A stretch of 64,000 bases of DNA from the NCBI RefSeq assembly GCF_009796785.1, contig NZ_CP047026.1, positions 1,324,001 through 1,388,000 of the forward strand, written 5' to 3'. The stretch comes from Polaribacter sp. L3A8 (lineage in GTDB: Bacteria > Bacteroidota > Bacteroidia > Flavobacteriales > Flavobacteriaceae). The notes under the pieces were generated by a model, which saw only the letters and a list, made by a program, of their open reading frames with translations, ran no database searches and was not told where the DNA came from. Made by a program: the position numbers and the translations under genes. Position 1 is the stretch's first letter. Every line of letters starts with the position of its first letter. This document shows positions 54,134 to 61,628 of the stretch, in pieces.

Positions 54134-54637
54134 TTACTTTTTTATCATTTTTGTAAAATTAGACAACAACCAGTGTTCATCAGCTTTTATTGCTGTTTCT
54201 AACATACCATTTACTTTTGTGGTTACAGAAGATAAATCGCTTAATACTTTTTTAAATTGCATTCCATCTTCTGTAGCATCATCTACTTTTTGTAAATCTT
54301 CTAACACCTTTAAAACAGGTTCAATTTCTCTTTTCTTACGTTCTTTTGTAATTTGTTTAAACAATTCCCAAATATCTTTATCTGCCACAAAAAACTCCTT
54401 GCGCTCCCCTACTACAAACTCTTTGGTTACAATTCCCCAATCTATTAAAGCACGAACATTCATATTTACGTTTCCACGAGAAATTTGTAAAGTATCCATA
54501 ATTTCTTCAGCAGAAAGTGGTTTTGTAGAAATTAATAACAAAGCATGTACTTGTGCCATTGTTTTATTAATTCCCCAAGAAGTTGCTAAACTTCCCCAAG
54601 TCTGAATGTATTTATTTTTTGCTTCTTCTAATTCCAT
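54134..54637 (-). CDS. GbsR/MarR-family transcriptional regulator
   Basis: A 167-aa DNA-binding protein. The winged HTH spans about residues 25-85 (L-S-A-E-E-I-M-D-T-L-Q-I-S-R-G-N-V-N-M as the recognition helix region), followed by a long C-terminal dimerisation helix set. The matching palindromes before this gene and before the next gene suggest it controls itself and the operon. A TACATTTG box at 54642-54649 ends 4 nt before the ATG, so the mRNA may be leaderless. Confidence 0.9.
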   Translation of the reverse strand: MELEEAKNKYIQTWGSLATSWGINKTMAQVHALLLISTKPLSAEEIMDTLQISRGNVNMNVRALIDWGIVTKEFVVGERKEFFVADKDIWELFKQITKERKKREIEPVLKVLEDLQKVDDATEDGMQFKKVLSDLSSVTTKVNGMLETAIKADEHWLLSNFTKMIKK

Positions 54638-54641
54638 ACAT

Positions 54642-54649
54642 CAAATGTA
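54642..54649 (-). promoter_or_regulatory. gbsR-type regulator -7 box
   Basis: The minus strand reads TACATTTG, a full consensus match separated from the ATG by only 4 nt. Operator site 2 lies 13 bp further upstream, over the expected -33 region. Confidence 0.65.
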
Positions 54650-54662
54650 CAACTATTTTCTA

Positions 54663-54686
54663 AACTTTCAATAATATTTGAAAATT
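54663..54686. promoter_or_regulatory. Candidate GbsR/MarR operator, site 2
   Basis: AACTTTCA / TGAAAATT with an 8-bp centre (ATAATATT); one arm base differs from site 1. It lies between the regulator gene and the divergent 54742 gene, so it could control both. Confidence 0.75.
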
Positions 54687-54741
54687 AAATAACTTTATAA
54701 TTTAGAGATTAATTATTATCTTTCATTTAAAATAGAATTAC

Positions 54742-55269
54742 ATGAAATTATTAGGAGTTGGCTCTAGAATAGAGCATTCAGAATTTGGTTTAGGTGTTGT
54801 AACAAACGTAACGAGTAAGCATTATTGGGTAACTTTTATAAAAGACGGATTAGAAACCATAGCTATAGACAGCGATTTTGAAGTAATTGAAGCTGTTGAA
54901 GATGAAGTTGATACCGTAAGTTTTTATGAAGTAGAAAAATCTTTAAAAGCAATTTTACAAAAATGGTCTGATGTTACAGAGATTTCACCTATTGCAGACA
55001 AATGGAAAAAAGGAACTTTAATTTTTCAGCCAGAAGACACAAGCCAATCAAGTAAAGAAATACCTATTGATACCTTTTTTCATAAAATTGTAATGGTTAG
55101 AGATCGAATTAGAGTCATGGAGCAAAAGATAAATGCCAGTAAAACTTTAGACGACCAAGATAAAATAGATTTACAACAATACATTACTAGAATTTATGGC
55201 AGTTTAACTACATTTAATGTACTTTTTAAAGTAAAATCTGATCATTTTGTGGGAGAAAGATCTAAATAA
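54742..55269 (+). CDS. Conserved protein with CarD/Tudor-like N-terminus, function unknown
   Basis: A 175-aa soluble protein. The start G-V-G-S-R-I-E-H-S-E-F-G-L-G-V-V-T-N-V resembles the SH3/Tudor-like fold of CarD and of UvrD/Mfd C-terminal regions, where V-x-H-x-x-F-G-x-G is conserved. The rest is mostly helical, with V-R-D-R-I-R-V-M-E-Q-K-I-N and I-T-R-I-Y-G-S-L-T-T-F-N. I know it only as a conserved flavobacterial type. It diverges from the MarR-type gene across a shared palindrome. Confidence 0.7.
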   Translation: MKLLGVGSRIEHSEFGLGVVTNVTSKHYWVTFIKDGLETIAIDSDFEVIEAVEDEVDTVSFYEVEKSLKAILQKWSDVTEISPIADKWKKGTLIFQPEDTSQSSKEIPIDTFFHKIVMVRDRIRVMEQKINASKTLDDQDKIDLQQYITRIYGSLTTFNVLFKVKSDHFVGERSK

Positions 55270-55311
55270 TGCATCTTTTTAAGTTAAAAATTGTCCATTA
55301 TAAAAACAAAA

Positions 55312-55665
55312 ATGGACAATCATCTTTTAAAAATAGCTTTTTATCATCAATTAAAATCAGGAAGAAAAGCTTTAAAGAAGAACTCTTTCAAAATTGCTTT
55401 TTATCATTTTGAAAACGCACACATTCTTGGGCAAAATCATATAATTAGATACACTGTTTGTCATTATTGGATGTTTCTTTTTGGAATAAAAAATAGAAAT
55501 CTAAAAGAAATAATTGGACAAGCTCTAAGAATAATTGCTTCTCTTCTGTTTACTTATATTTGGATTCCTAAGGGAAATACAGGAGGATCAAACATTTCTG
55601 CTATCAAAAAAATGCCTATTAGAAAAGAATTAAAAAAATACTTTTATTTTAATGCATCTTTTTAA
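55312..55665 (+). CDS. DUF3703 family protein
   Basis: A 117-aa protein with two A-F-Y-H segments spaced like a helical hairpin (K-I-A-F-Y-H-Q-L near 8, K-I-A-F-Y-H-F-E near 27), then L-G-Q-N-H-I-I-R-Y-T-V-C-H-Y-W-M and a C-terminal I-P-x-G-N-T-G-G-S-N-I-S. These match DUF3703, often found near metal-efflux genes. Histidines are frequent. An upstream TTG at 55291 is also open, but the ATG at 55312 is preferred. It is followed closely by the Cys-rich peptide and SigZ genes. Confidence 0.82.
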   Translation: MDNHLLKIAFYHQLKSGRKALKKNSFKIAFYHFENAHILGQNHIIRYTVCHYWMFLFGIKNRNLKEIIGQALRIIASLLFTYIWIPKGNTGGSNISAIKKMPIRKELKKYFYFNASF

Positions 55666-55705
55666 ATATTTTAAGGTCTATTAAGTGAATATTAAAAAGA
55701 ATATC

Positions 55706-55807
55706 ATGAAAAATAATAATTGTAGTTGTAATTGTGAAGGTTGTAAAACCGGAGATTGTAAAAATTGTACTTGCCAAAATTGTTCTTGTAACAATTGTAA
55801 TTGCTAA
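55706..55807 (+). CDS. 33-aa peptide with 11 cysteines (metallothionein-like)
   Basis: An ATG at 55706 opens a 33-codon frame with 11 Cys and 9 Asn. Cysteines occur as C-x-C pairs and C-x-x-C steps: C-S-C-N-C-E-G-C, D-C-K-N-C-T-C and C-S-C-N-N-C-N-C. There is no signal peptide and no aromatic residue. This composition suits metal or metal-sulfur binding in the cytoplasm. It is too short for standard gene calling. It lies 40 bp after the DUF3703 gene and 99 bp before the SigZ-type gene, whose product also ends in a C-x-x-C. The function is inferred from composition and context only. Confidence 0.72.
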   Translation: MKNNNCSCNCEGCKTGDCKNCTCQNCSCNNCNC

Positions 55808-55812
55808 CATAT

Positions 55813-55888
55813 AATGTCATTTCGAATGAGGTACAATTGAAAAATATTTTTTTATGATTCTTCCAAATTCTTCGTTCGAAATGACATT
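55813..55888. repeat. REP-like palindrome with TGTCATTTCGAA arms
   Basis: AATGTCATTTCGAA (55813-55826) and TTCGAAATGACATT (55875-55888) are perfect 14-bp inverted arms around 48 bp. Similar TCATTTCGA palindromes are dispersed in flavobacterial genomes. It fills most of the gap between the Cys-rich peptide and sigZ. Confidence 0.75.
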
Positions 55889-55906
55889 TTGAAACCAAAA
55901 ATTATA

Positions 55907-56449
55907 ATGATAACAACAAATAAAGTTTGGCAAACATATTCTGAAGATTTAAAAAATTTTATCATTAGCAAGGTAAAAAATACAACAATTGCCGATGATA
56001 TTTTACAGGATACTTTTATCAAAATCCACACTAAACTGCATACCTTAAAAGACATTACTAAATTAAAACCATGGTGCTTTACAATTGCTAGAAATTCTAT
56101 CTTAGATTATTGGAAATCTACAAATCAGACTTTTGAAATTGCAAATTTTGAAGCAGCAACAGAATTAATAGAACACCAGCACACAGAAAAAGATTGCCTT
56201 AAAGGTATCTTAAAAACTTTGCCTAAAAAATATAGAGACCCATTATTTTTATCAGATATTAAAGGATTAAAACAGCAAGAAGTTGCTACTCAATTACATC
56301 AAACATTATCAACAACAAAATCTCAAATACAACGTGCAAGAAAATTAATTGCACAAGGTTTTATGGATTGTTGTGGATTTGTAATTAACAAAAACGGAAA
56401 CTTGGTTGGCGAAATTAAAGCAAAAGAAGACTGTAAAGTTTGTAATTAA
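55907..56449 (+). CDS. sigZ: SigZ-type RNA polymerase sigma factor
   Basis: A 180-aa sigma factor with region 2 (D-D-I-L-Q-D-T-F-I-K-I-H, then K-L-K-P-W-C-F-T-I-A-R-N) and region 4 (L-P-K-K-Y-R-D-P-L-F-L-S-D-I-K-G-L-K-Q-Q-E-V-A). The C-terminal extension F-M-D-C-C-G-F and E-D-C-K-V-C-N is the cysteine signature of the SigZ group and may sense metal or redox state. The frame opens at a TTG at 55889 next to the repeat; the ATG at 55907 is the safer start. It may control the upstream Cys-rich and DUF3703 genes. Confidence 0.87.
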   Translation: MITTNKVWQTYSEDLKNFIISKVKNTTIADDILQDTFIKIHTKLHTLKDITKLKPWCFTIARNSILDYWKSTNQTFEIANFEAATELIEHQHTEKDCLKGILKTLPKKYRDPLFLSDIKGLKQQEVATQLHQTLSTTKSQIQRARKLIAQGFMDCCGFVINKNGNLVGEIKAKEDCKVCN

Positions 56450-56505
56450 AATTAACAAATACTTCCTTTTTTTATTAACTTAGCTGAAACAACAAAATTA
56501 ACAGA

Positions 56506-57396
56506 ATGTCTGCACTTAAAAAAGAAGATATTAGTCAAGAAGTATTTGATTTATACGATGACTACGCACATAACAAAATAGATAGAAAAGTTTTTTTACA
56601 AAAACTTTCTTTATTTGCGGTAGGTGCTATTACACTACCTGCTTTATTAAGTTTTATTTCTCCTAATTATCTAGACTCTATTGTTGTAAAACCTACAGAC
56701 CCCAGATTAATCACAGAAACCATACATTACGCTTCGCCAAAAGGAGGTTTAAAAATGACAGGATTACTCGCAACGCCAAAAGAAGCTACAAGTAAATTAC
56801 CGGGTATTATTGTGGTTCATGAAAACAGAGGATTGAATCCATATATTAAAGATGTTACGAGAAGAGTCGCTTTAGAAGGTTTTATTGCTTTGGCGCCTGA
56901 TGCACTTTCTCCTATGGGAGGATATCCCGGAGATGATGATAAAGGGAGAGCATTGCAAAATAAAAGAGACCAAAATGAAATGTTAGAAGACTTTATTGCA
57001 GGTTACAATTATCTAAAAGATCATAAAGATTGCAACGGTAAAGTAGCTGTTGTTGGTTTTTGCTTTGGCGGATGGATTTCTAATATGATGGCGGTTAGAT
57101 TACCCCAATTAGCTGCTGCCGTTCCTTATTACGGTAGACAACCAGAAAAGGAGAATGCTGCAAAAATTAAAGCACCTTTATTATTACAATATGCTGGTTT
57201 AGACAAAAGAGTAAATGAAGGTTGGCCTGCATTTGATAAAGTTTTAACAGAAAATAATATTGAACACGAAGCTCATTTTTATCCGGATGTTAACCACGGG
57301 TTTCATAACAACACAACACCTAGATATGATGAAGCTGCTGCAGATTTGTCTTGGGAAAGAACCATTGCTTTTTTTAATAAACATTTAAAAGAATAG
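56506..57396 (+). CDS. Dienelactone hydrolase family protein
   Basis: A 296-aa alpha/beta hydrolase. The nucleophile is the Cys in V-V-G-F-C-F-G-G near residue 188, the acid lies near L-D-K-R in the Y-A-G-L-D-K-R loop, and the His is in D-V-N-H-G-F-H-N near 264. These are the Cys-Asp-His residues of dienelactone hydrolases. An N-terminal hydrophobic segment (about 30-48) suggests export or membrane anchoring. The physiological substrate is unknown. It is 56 bp after sigZ. Confidence 0.9.
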   Translation: MSALKKEDISQEVFDLYDDYAHNKIDRKVFLQKLSLFAVGAITLPALLSFISPNYLDSIVVKPTDPRLITETIHYASPKGGLKMTGLLATPKEATSKLPGIIVVHENRGLNPYIKDVTRRVALEGFIALAPDALSPMGGYPGDDDKGRALQNKRDQNEMLEDFIAGYNYLKDHKDCNGKVAVVGFCFGGWISNMMAVRLPQLAAAVPYYGRQPEKENAAKIKAPLLLQYAGLDKRVNEGWPAFDKVLTENNIEHEAHFYPDVNHGFHNNTTPRYDEAAADLSWERTIAFFNKHLKE

Positions 57397-57475
57397 TTTA
57401 TAATTTTATCATTACTACAAAAGCAGGAAACTATTTCACTATATTTTAATTACTTTTATCCTTTAAATATTAAAG

Positions 57476-58297
57476 GTGAAGAAGAAAACTCTTATTAGTA
57501 AAGAATTAGACGACTTTTACAACAAAGCTTCAGAAGAAACCAGACTAGAAAAAGGTATGGGTATTTTTGAATTTGAACGTATTAAAGAACTGATACAACA
57601 ACACATATCTAAACCAAACAACACCATTATAGATGTTGGTGGCGGAACAGGAAAATATGCTGAATGGTTAGCAAAAAACAACCATACAGTTCACTTAGTA
57701 GAACCTGTTTTAAAGCATATTAAACTTGCCGAAAAGAGAGCTAAAAAGTTAAAGAAACCTTTTACAGTTACTATTGGTGAAGCTAAAAAACTACCTTTTA
57801 AAGATAATTCTGCCGATTTGGTAATTTTACACGGACCTTTGTACCATTTGCAACAAAGAGAAGATAGAGTTGCTGCAATTATAGAAGCTAAAAGAGTGTT
57901 GAAAAAAGGTGGAATTATTTTAGGTTTTGCCATTAATGCCACTGCTTCTACAGTTGTTGGCTTAATGAATGGAATGATACACGCCAACTCGTTTTTTGAT
58001 ATGTGTAAAGCAGAATTAACAACAGGCGTACATGATGCACCAAAAGATTTTCCTTTTTTATTGGCAGACGCATTTTATCATAAACCTGCAGGTTTAAAAG
58101 CAGAGTTTTTAGAACAAAACCTCAACTTTATAAACCTTTTTGCTGTAGAAGGAATGATTTGGCTAGACAATGAATATTTTGCAAACATGTTAGATAAGAA
58201 AAAATCGAAAACCTTAAAAGCATTACAAACCCTTACTCAAAACGATGAGTATTTGTTACCTTTTAGTCCGCATATGATGATTGCTGTTAAAAAATAA
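57476..58297 (+). CDS. SAM-dependent methyltransferase
   Basis: A 273-aa class I methyltransferase with motif I I-I-D-V-G-G-G-T-G-K-Y at about 46-56, the acidic loop H-L-V-E-P-V near 74, and motif post-I D-L-V-I-L-H-G-P-L-Y-H-L with K-R-V-L-K-K-G-G near 140. It starts with GTG, the only in-frame start consistent with motif I spacing. The substrate is unknown. It is in the same direction as the hydrolase and the two genes after it. Confidence 0.87.
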   Translation: MKKKTLISKELDDFYNKASEETRLEKGMGIFEFERIKELIQQHISKPNNTIIDVGGGTGKYAEWLAKNNHTVHLVEPVLKHIKLAEKRAKKLKKPFTVTIGEAKKLPFKDNSADLVILHGPLYHLQQREDRVAAIIEAKRVLKKGGIILGFAINATASTVVGLMNGMIHANSFFDMCKAELTTGVHDAPKDFPFLLADAFYHKPAGLKAEFLEQNLNFINLFAVEGMIWLDNEYFANMLDKKKSKTLKALQTLTQNDEYLLPFSPHMMIAVKK

Positions 58298-58330
58298 TTT
58301 GCTTTCCTTTGATAAAAAAAAAGTCCTTTT

Positions 58331-58495
58331 ATGAATAAATTACAAATAATCGGAATCGTAATTATAATCATTGGAATTATTTCGGGATGTATTTTTGTAG
58401 AAAACAACATTATTAGTACAGTATCAGGAGTTTTATCAGCTATAGGTTTAACCTTAATATTAAAATGGTTTCCTTTAAAAAAAAGATTAAACTAA
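58331..58495 (+). CDS. Small two-helix membrane protein
   Basis: A 54-aa protein, M-N-K-L-Q-I-I-G-I then two hydrophobic helices (about 5-23 and 29-45) joined by E-N-N, with a basic tail K-K-R-L-N. It starts 34 bp after the methyltransferase and ends 6 bp before the monooxygenase gene, consistent with an operon. No family is recognised. Confidence 0.6.
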   Translation: MNKLQIIGIVIIIIGIISGCIFVENNIISTVSGVLSAIGLTLILKWFPLKKRLN

Positions 58496-58500
58496 ATTAA

Positions 58501-59943
58501 GTGTCAGAGAAAGAGGTGCATTGGGGAGTTTGTATAAACTGTAAAGGAAGAGGAAAGAAAAGAAAAAGTCTTCCTAAAAAAATACGCTTCAATTATAAAA
58601 TAGCCTTAGAACAATTTAACAATTCTAAAGAAAAAGAGCCTGCTCCTATTCGCCCGGAGGGACAATTACAAACCTGCTCTAATTGTAAAGGAACTGGATT
58701 ATCACGTTCTAATACAAAACCTTTTGTAAACAAAAAAGACTATCCGCACGTTGCTATAATTGGTGCCGGAATCGGTGGCGTTGCACTTGCTGTTGCTTGT
58801 TTGCATCGTGGAATTCCTTTTACGCTTTACGAACGAGATAATAGTTTTAATACACGCTCTCAAGGCTATGGACTTACTTTACAACAAGCTAGTAAAGCAA
58901 TGGCATCTTTAGGTATACTATCTTTAGAGAAAGGTATAACATCAACCAAGCACATCGTACACACTGCCGAAGGTAAAATCGTAGGCGAATGGGGAATTAG
59001 AAAATGGGGACGATCAGACACAAAAGCATCTCCAAAACGAACAAACATTCACATTGCAAGACAGTCTTTGCGTTTAGCGTTACTTGAGCAACTAAATGGA
59101 AGTGAGCATGTAAAATGGGGACATCAATTATTAAATTTTAATGAAACCGAAGAAGGTATAACGCTAAATTTTCAAGTAAACAACCAAATAAAAAGCGCCA
59201 AGGCGGATCTTGTTGTTGGTGCAGACGGAATTCGAAGTACCGTTAGAAAACTACTTATTGGTGATGACATAACTCCTTTACACTATTTAGGTTGTATTGT
59301 TATTTTAGGTATTTGTCCGCTAGAAAACTTAGAAAACATTGATAGCTCTCTATTAGATGCTGCAACCGTTTTTCAAACCGCAAATGGTAACGAAAGAATT
59401 TACATGATGCCTTATGATTCAGAAACCATTATGTGGCAACTTAGTTTTCCCATATCAGAAAAAGAAGCTAAAAAACTGAATTTACAAGGCGCAAAAGCAC
59501 TTAAAGAAGAAGCTTGTAAAAGAACGCTGTGGCACAGTCCTATTCCTCAAATTGTAGCAGCAACCAACGAGAATTTAATTTCTGGCTATCCGGTATATGA
59601 TCGAGAATTACTAAAACCTGAATTCTTAAAAAATGCAAACGCAGTTACTATAATAGGAGATGCAGCGCACCCAATGAGTCCTTTTAAAGGCCAAGGAGCT
59701 AACCAAGCTTTACTTGACGCATTGTCACTTGCTAGAGAAATATCAAAAGGCTGTACCCCTTTATCAGAATGGAAAGAAAAAGGAATTAGAAAAATGGTAC
59801 TAACAACATTTGAAGCAGAAATGATAGAACGGAGTGCTACCAAAGTAAAGAGTTCTGCTAAAGCTGCTGAATTATTGCACTCTGAAATTGTTTTGTATAA
59901 AGGTGATGGTCCTAGAGGGAAACACCGAAAAACAGAAAACTAA
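58501..59943 (+). CDS. FAD-dependent monooxygenase fused to a DnaJ-like zinc finger
   Basis: A 480-aa protein starting with GTG. Residues about 10-70 carry C-I-N-C-K-G-R-G and C-S-N-C-K-G-T-G, the paired C-x-x-C-x-G-x-G repeats of DnaJ cysteine-rich domains. From about residue 80 it is a class A flavin monooxygenase (TetX/UbiH type): I-I-G-A-G-I-G-G for the FAD ADP part, an internal D-L-V-V-G-A-D-G-I-R-S, and G-D-A-A-H-P-M-S-P-F-K-G-Q-G-A-N for the second FAD motif. The fusion is unusual. The substrate is unknown. It follows the 54-aa membrane protein gene closely. Confidence 0.88.
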   Translation: MSEKEVHWGVCINCKGRGKKRKSLPKKIRFNYKIALEQFNNSKEKEPAPIRPEGQLQTCSNCKGTGLSRSNTKPFVNKKDYPHVAIIGAGIGGVALAVACLHRGIPFTLYERDNSFNTRSQGYGLTLQQASKAMASLGILSLEKGITSTKHIVHTAEGKIVGEWGIRKWGRSDTKASPKRTNIHIARQSLRLALLEQLNGSEHVKWGHQLLNFNETEEGITLNFQVNNQIKSAKADLVVGADGIRSTVRKLLIGDDITPLHYLGCIVILGICPLENLENIDSSLLDAATVFQTANGNERIYMMPYDSETIMWQLSFPISEKEAKKLNLQGAKALKEEACKRTLWHSPIPQIVAATNENLISGYPVYDRELLKPEFLKNANAVTIIGDAAHPMSPFKGQGANQALLDALSLAREISKGCTPLSEWKEKGIRKMVLTTFEAEMIERSATKVKSSAKAAELLHSEIVLYKGDGPRGKHRKTEN

Positions 59944-60161
59944 TAATCATCACCATTTTAGAATCAAAATTAAGACACCTCTCCCTTTGTTTAAAGTCTA
60001 AAAAAAGACAAATATCTATTTCAACCACTTTTCTATTCCTCTCAATCAACTAATTTTCAGCAGGGTTCTAAACATTAGAAAAAAATAATACATTTATTTG
60101 TATTTTTCATGTCACTTTTTATCAAATTATGTGTCTAATAGATTAGAACAATAAACATATA

Positions 60162-60629
60162 ATGATGAAAAAAACACAATTCCTATTCACTTTAATATTC
60201 ATTTTTTTAGTTACTATTTCTTACGCACAAAACGTGGTGTATAAAGACACAACTTATACTGTTAAAAGGAAATCAATTTATTTAGCCAAAGTAGATGTAA
60301 CAAAAACTTTAAAGCCAGAAAAGGTCAATGAAATTTTTGCTATTCATAAAATAAATGAAGAAAGAATAGAAGCTGCAAAAAAAGCTAAAAAAGAAAAAAA
60401 AGCTTCTGAAAAGAAAGTAAAAAAAGCCGAAAAAGCTTTAAAAAAGAAAGTGAAAGCTCAGAAAAATTTAAGCAAAGCAAACGACAAATTAAAAAGTGGG
60501 ATTAAAAAATATAATAACCTTAAAGAAAATGGTGATTTATCTCCTAACGACAACAAAAAATGGTTAGGTAAAATAGAAAAGCTAAAAAAGAATGTAACAA
60601 AAGCTGAAAAGAATTTTAAAAAATCATAA
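60162..60629 (+). CDS. Secreted lysine-rich coiled-coil protein
   Basis: A 155-aa protein with a signal peptide cleaved near T-I-S-Y-A-Q (residue 23). After a short beta-like segment (V-V-Y-K-D-T-T-Y-T-V) the remainder is nearly all charged helix, with repeated A-K-K-A-K-K-E-K-K-like heptads from about residue 65. Lysine is exceptionally abundant. No family is recognised; a periplasmic spacer or polyanion-binding role is possible. It is followed by a terminator at 60658. Confidence 0.75.
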   Translation: MMKKTQFLFTLIFIFLVTISYAQNVVYKDTTYTVKRKSIYLAKVDVTKTLKPEKVNEIFAIHKINEERIEAAKKAKKEKKASEKKVKKAEKALKKKVKAQKNLSKANDKLKSGIKKYNNLKENGDLSPNDNKKWLGKIEKLKKNVTKAEKNFKKS

Positions 60630-60657
60630 ACTTTTATAGTTACACAACAATTATCAT

Positions 60658-60696
60658 AAGACAAGGTCTGGTTTAAATAAAACCAGACCTTGTCTT
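60658..60696 (+). terminator. Terminator (start of duplicated ygiQ-tail block)
   Basis: The arms AAGACAAGGTCTGGTTT / AAACCAGACCTTGTCTT are perfect over 17 bp. Its inner part is identical to the ygiQ terminator at 61562. Confidence 0.85.
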
Positions 60697-60766
60697 ATAT
60701 CTATCAATTTGTAAAAGTTAAAGAATTACCTTCTCCTTTTAGGTGCTCTACTTGCTTTTTTCTTTT
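60664..60766 (-). pseudogene. Duplicated 3-prime end of ygiQ
   Basis: About 103 bp nearly identical to 61567-61669. On the minus strand it ends in K-K-A-S-R-A-P-K-R-R-R and a stop, as the real ygiQ does. No upstream part of ygiQ accompanies it. Confidence 0.85.
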
Positions 60767-61123
60767 AAAAGTAACAACATAGAATATACATAAATCTTAG
60801 TAAAGAATATCAAATTATTGAAATAGATAAACGTGTAATAAAAAATGGTATTTTAAACTCAGACAATTCGATGAACACCAATTTATTAAAAGAGTCATTT
60901 ATATATTAAAAATAAAGCAATACAATAATACTAACTGCACCTCTAAATTTATGGTTATATAAGAATTATCAGAGAAATATTATTCATCTAATTTTATTAA
61001 AAAACTGATAAAAGAATTTAAAATGGTGCTTTTTTTACTGAGAGCTCAAATAACATTATATTATTTATCATTTGTAAAATTTTTCTTCAATCTAATTTAT
61101 GACCTTTGCAAAAAATAAAAATT
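60767..61123. other. Gene-free stretch upstream of the SMR gene
   Basis: About 355 bp. An open frame at about 60775-60909 (N-L-S-K-E-Y-Q-I-I-E-I-D-K-R, then L-L-K-E-S-F-I-Y and a stop) has protein-like composition without a start and may be a gene remnant. I see no riboswitch that I can support upstream of the SMR gene. Confidence 0.35.
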
Positions 61124-61450
61124 ATGAATTGGATTATTTTAGTAATCGCAGGTTTATTTGAAGTAGCATTTGCATTCTGTTTAGGAAAAGCAAAAGAAGC
61201 CACAGGTAATGAAATGTATTTTTGGTATTTAGGTTTCCTTATCACTTGTGGTATTAGCATGGTCCTTTTAATCAAAGCAACTCAGACATTGCCTATCGGA
61301 ACTGCATATGCAGTATGGACAGGGATTGGTGCTGTTGGAACTGTTTTAGTAGGAATCATTGTTTTTAAAGAACCTGCAACATTTTTAAGATTATTTTTCA
61401 TAACCACATTAGTAATCTCTATTGTTGGGTTAAAAGTCGTTTCGCAATAA
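61124..61450 (+). CDS. SMR-family exporter, Gdx/SugE type
   Basis: A 108-aa inner-membrane protein with four helices. The membrane glutamate is Glu13 in A-G-L-F-E-V-A-F-A. The third-helix segment G-T-A-Y-A-V-W-T-G-I-G-A-V-G and the E-P-A-T loop are typical of the Gdx (guanidinium exporter) branch rather than EmrE. The ATG at 61124 (MNWIILVIAG) is preferred over 61106. The SMR family works as antiparallel dimers. The gene and its flanks lie between two direct copies of the ygiQ tail. Confidence 0.9.
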   Translation: MNWIILVIAGLFEVAFAFCLGKAKEATGNEMYFWYLGFLITCGISMVLLIKATQTLPIGTAYAVWTGIGAVGTVLVGIIVFKEPATFLRLFFITTLVISIVGLKVVSQ

Positions 61451-61561
61451 AAAAGTAAACTTATAAAAAGCTTACATAAAGGATTCCTTTATAATAATTT
61501 TAGAGGAACTGAACAGAAACCAATTTATAAATTATTCCTTTTAGTCTTAAAATAACAACAA

Positions 61562-61599
61562 AAAAAAGGTCTGGTTTAAATAAAACCAGACCTTTTTTT
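61562..61599 (-). terminator. Terminator after ygiQ
   Basis: The arms AAAAAGGTCTGGTTT / AAACCAGACCTTTTT have A/T-rich flanks. It lies 30 bp past the minus-strand stop. Confidence 0.85.
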
Positions 61600-61628
61600 A
61601 TATCTATCAATTTGTAAAAGTTAAAGAA

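Noticed and set aside
55889..55906. TTG start for sigZ at 55889
   Set aside because: It begins at the edge of the palindromic repeat; the ATG at 55907 gives the usual sigma-factor N-terminus.
61070..61123. Guanidine riboswitch upstream of the Gdx-type gene
   Set aside because: I found no paired ACGR-loop hairpins or ykkC-like structure; the leader is short and AT-rich.
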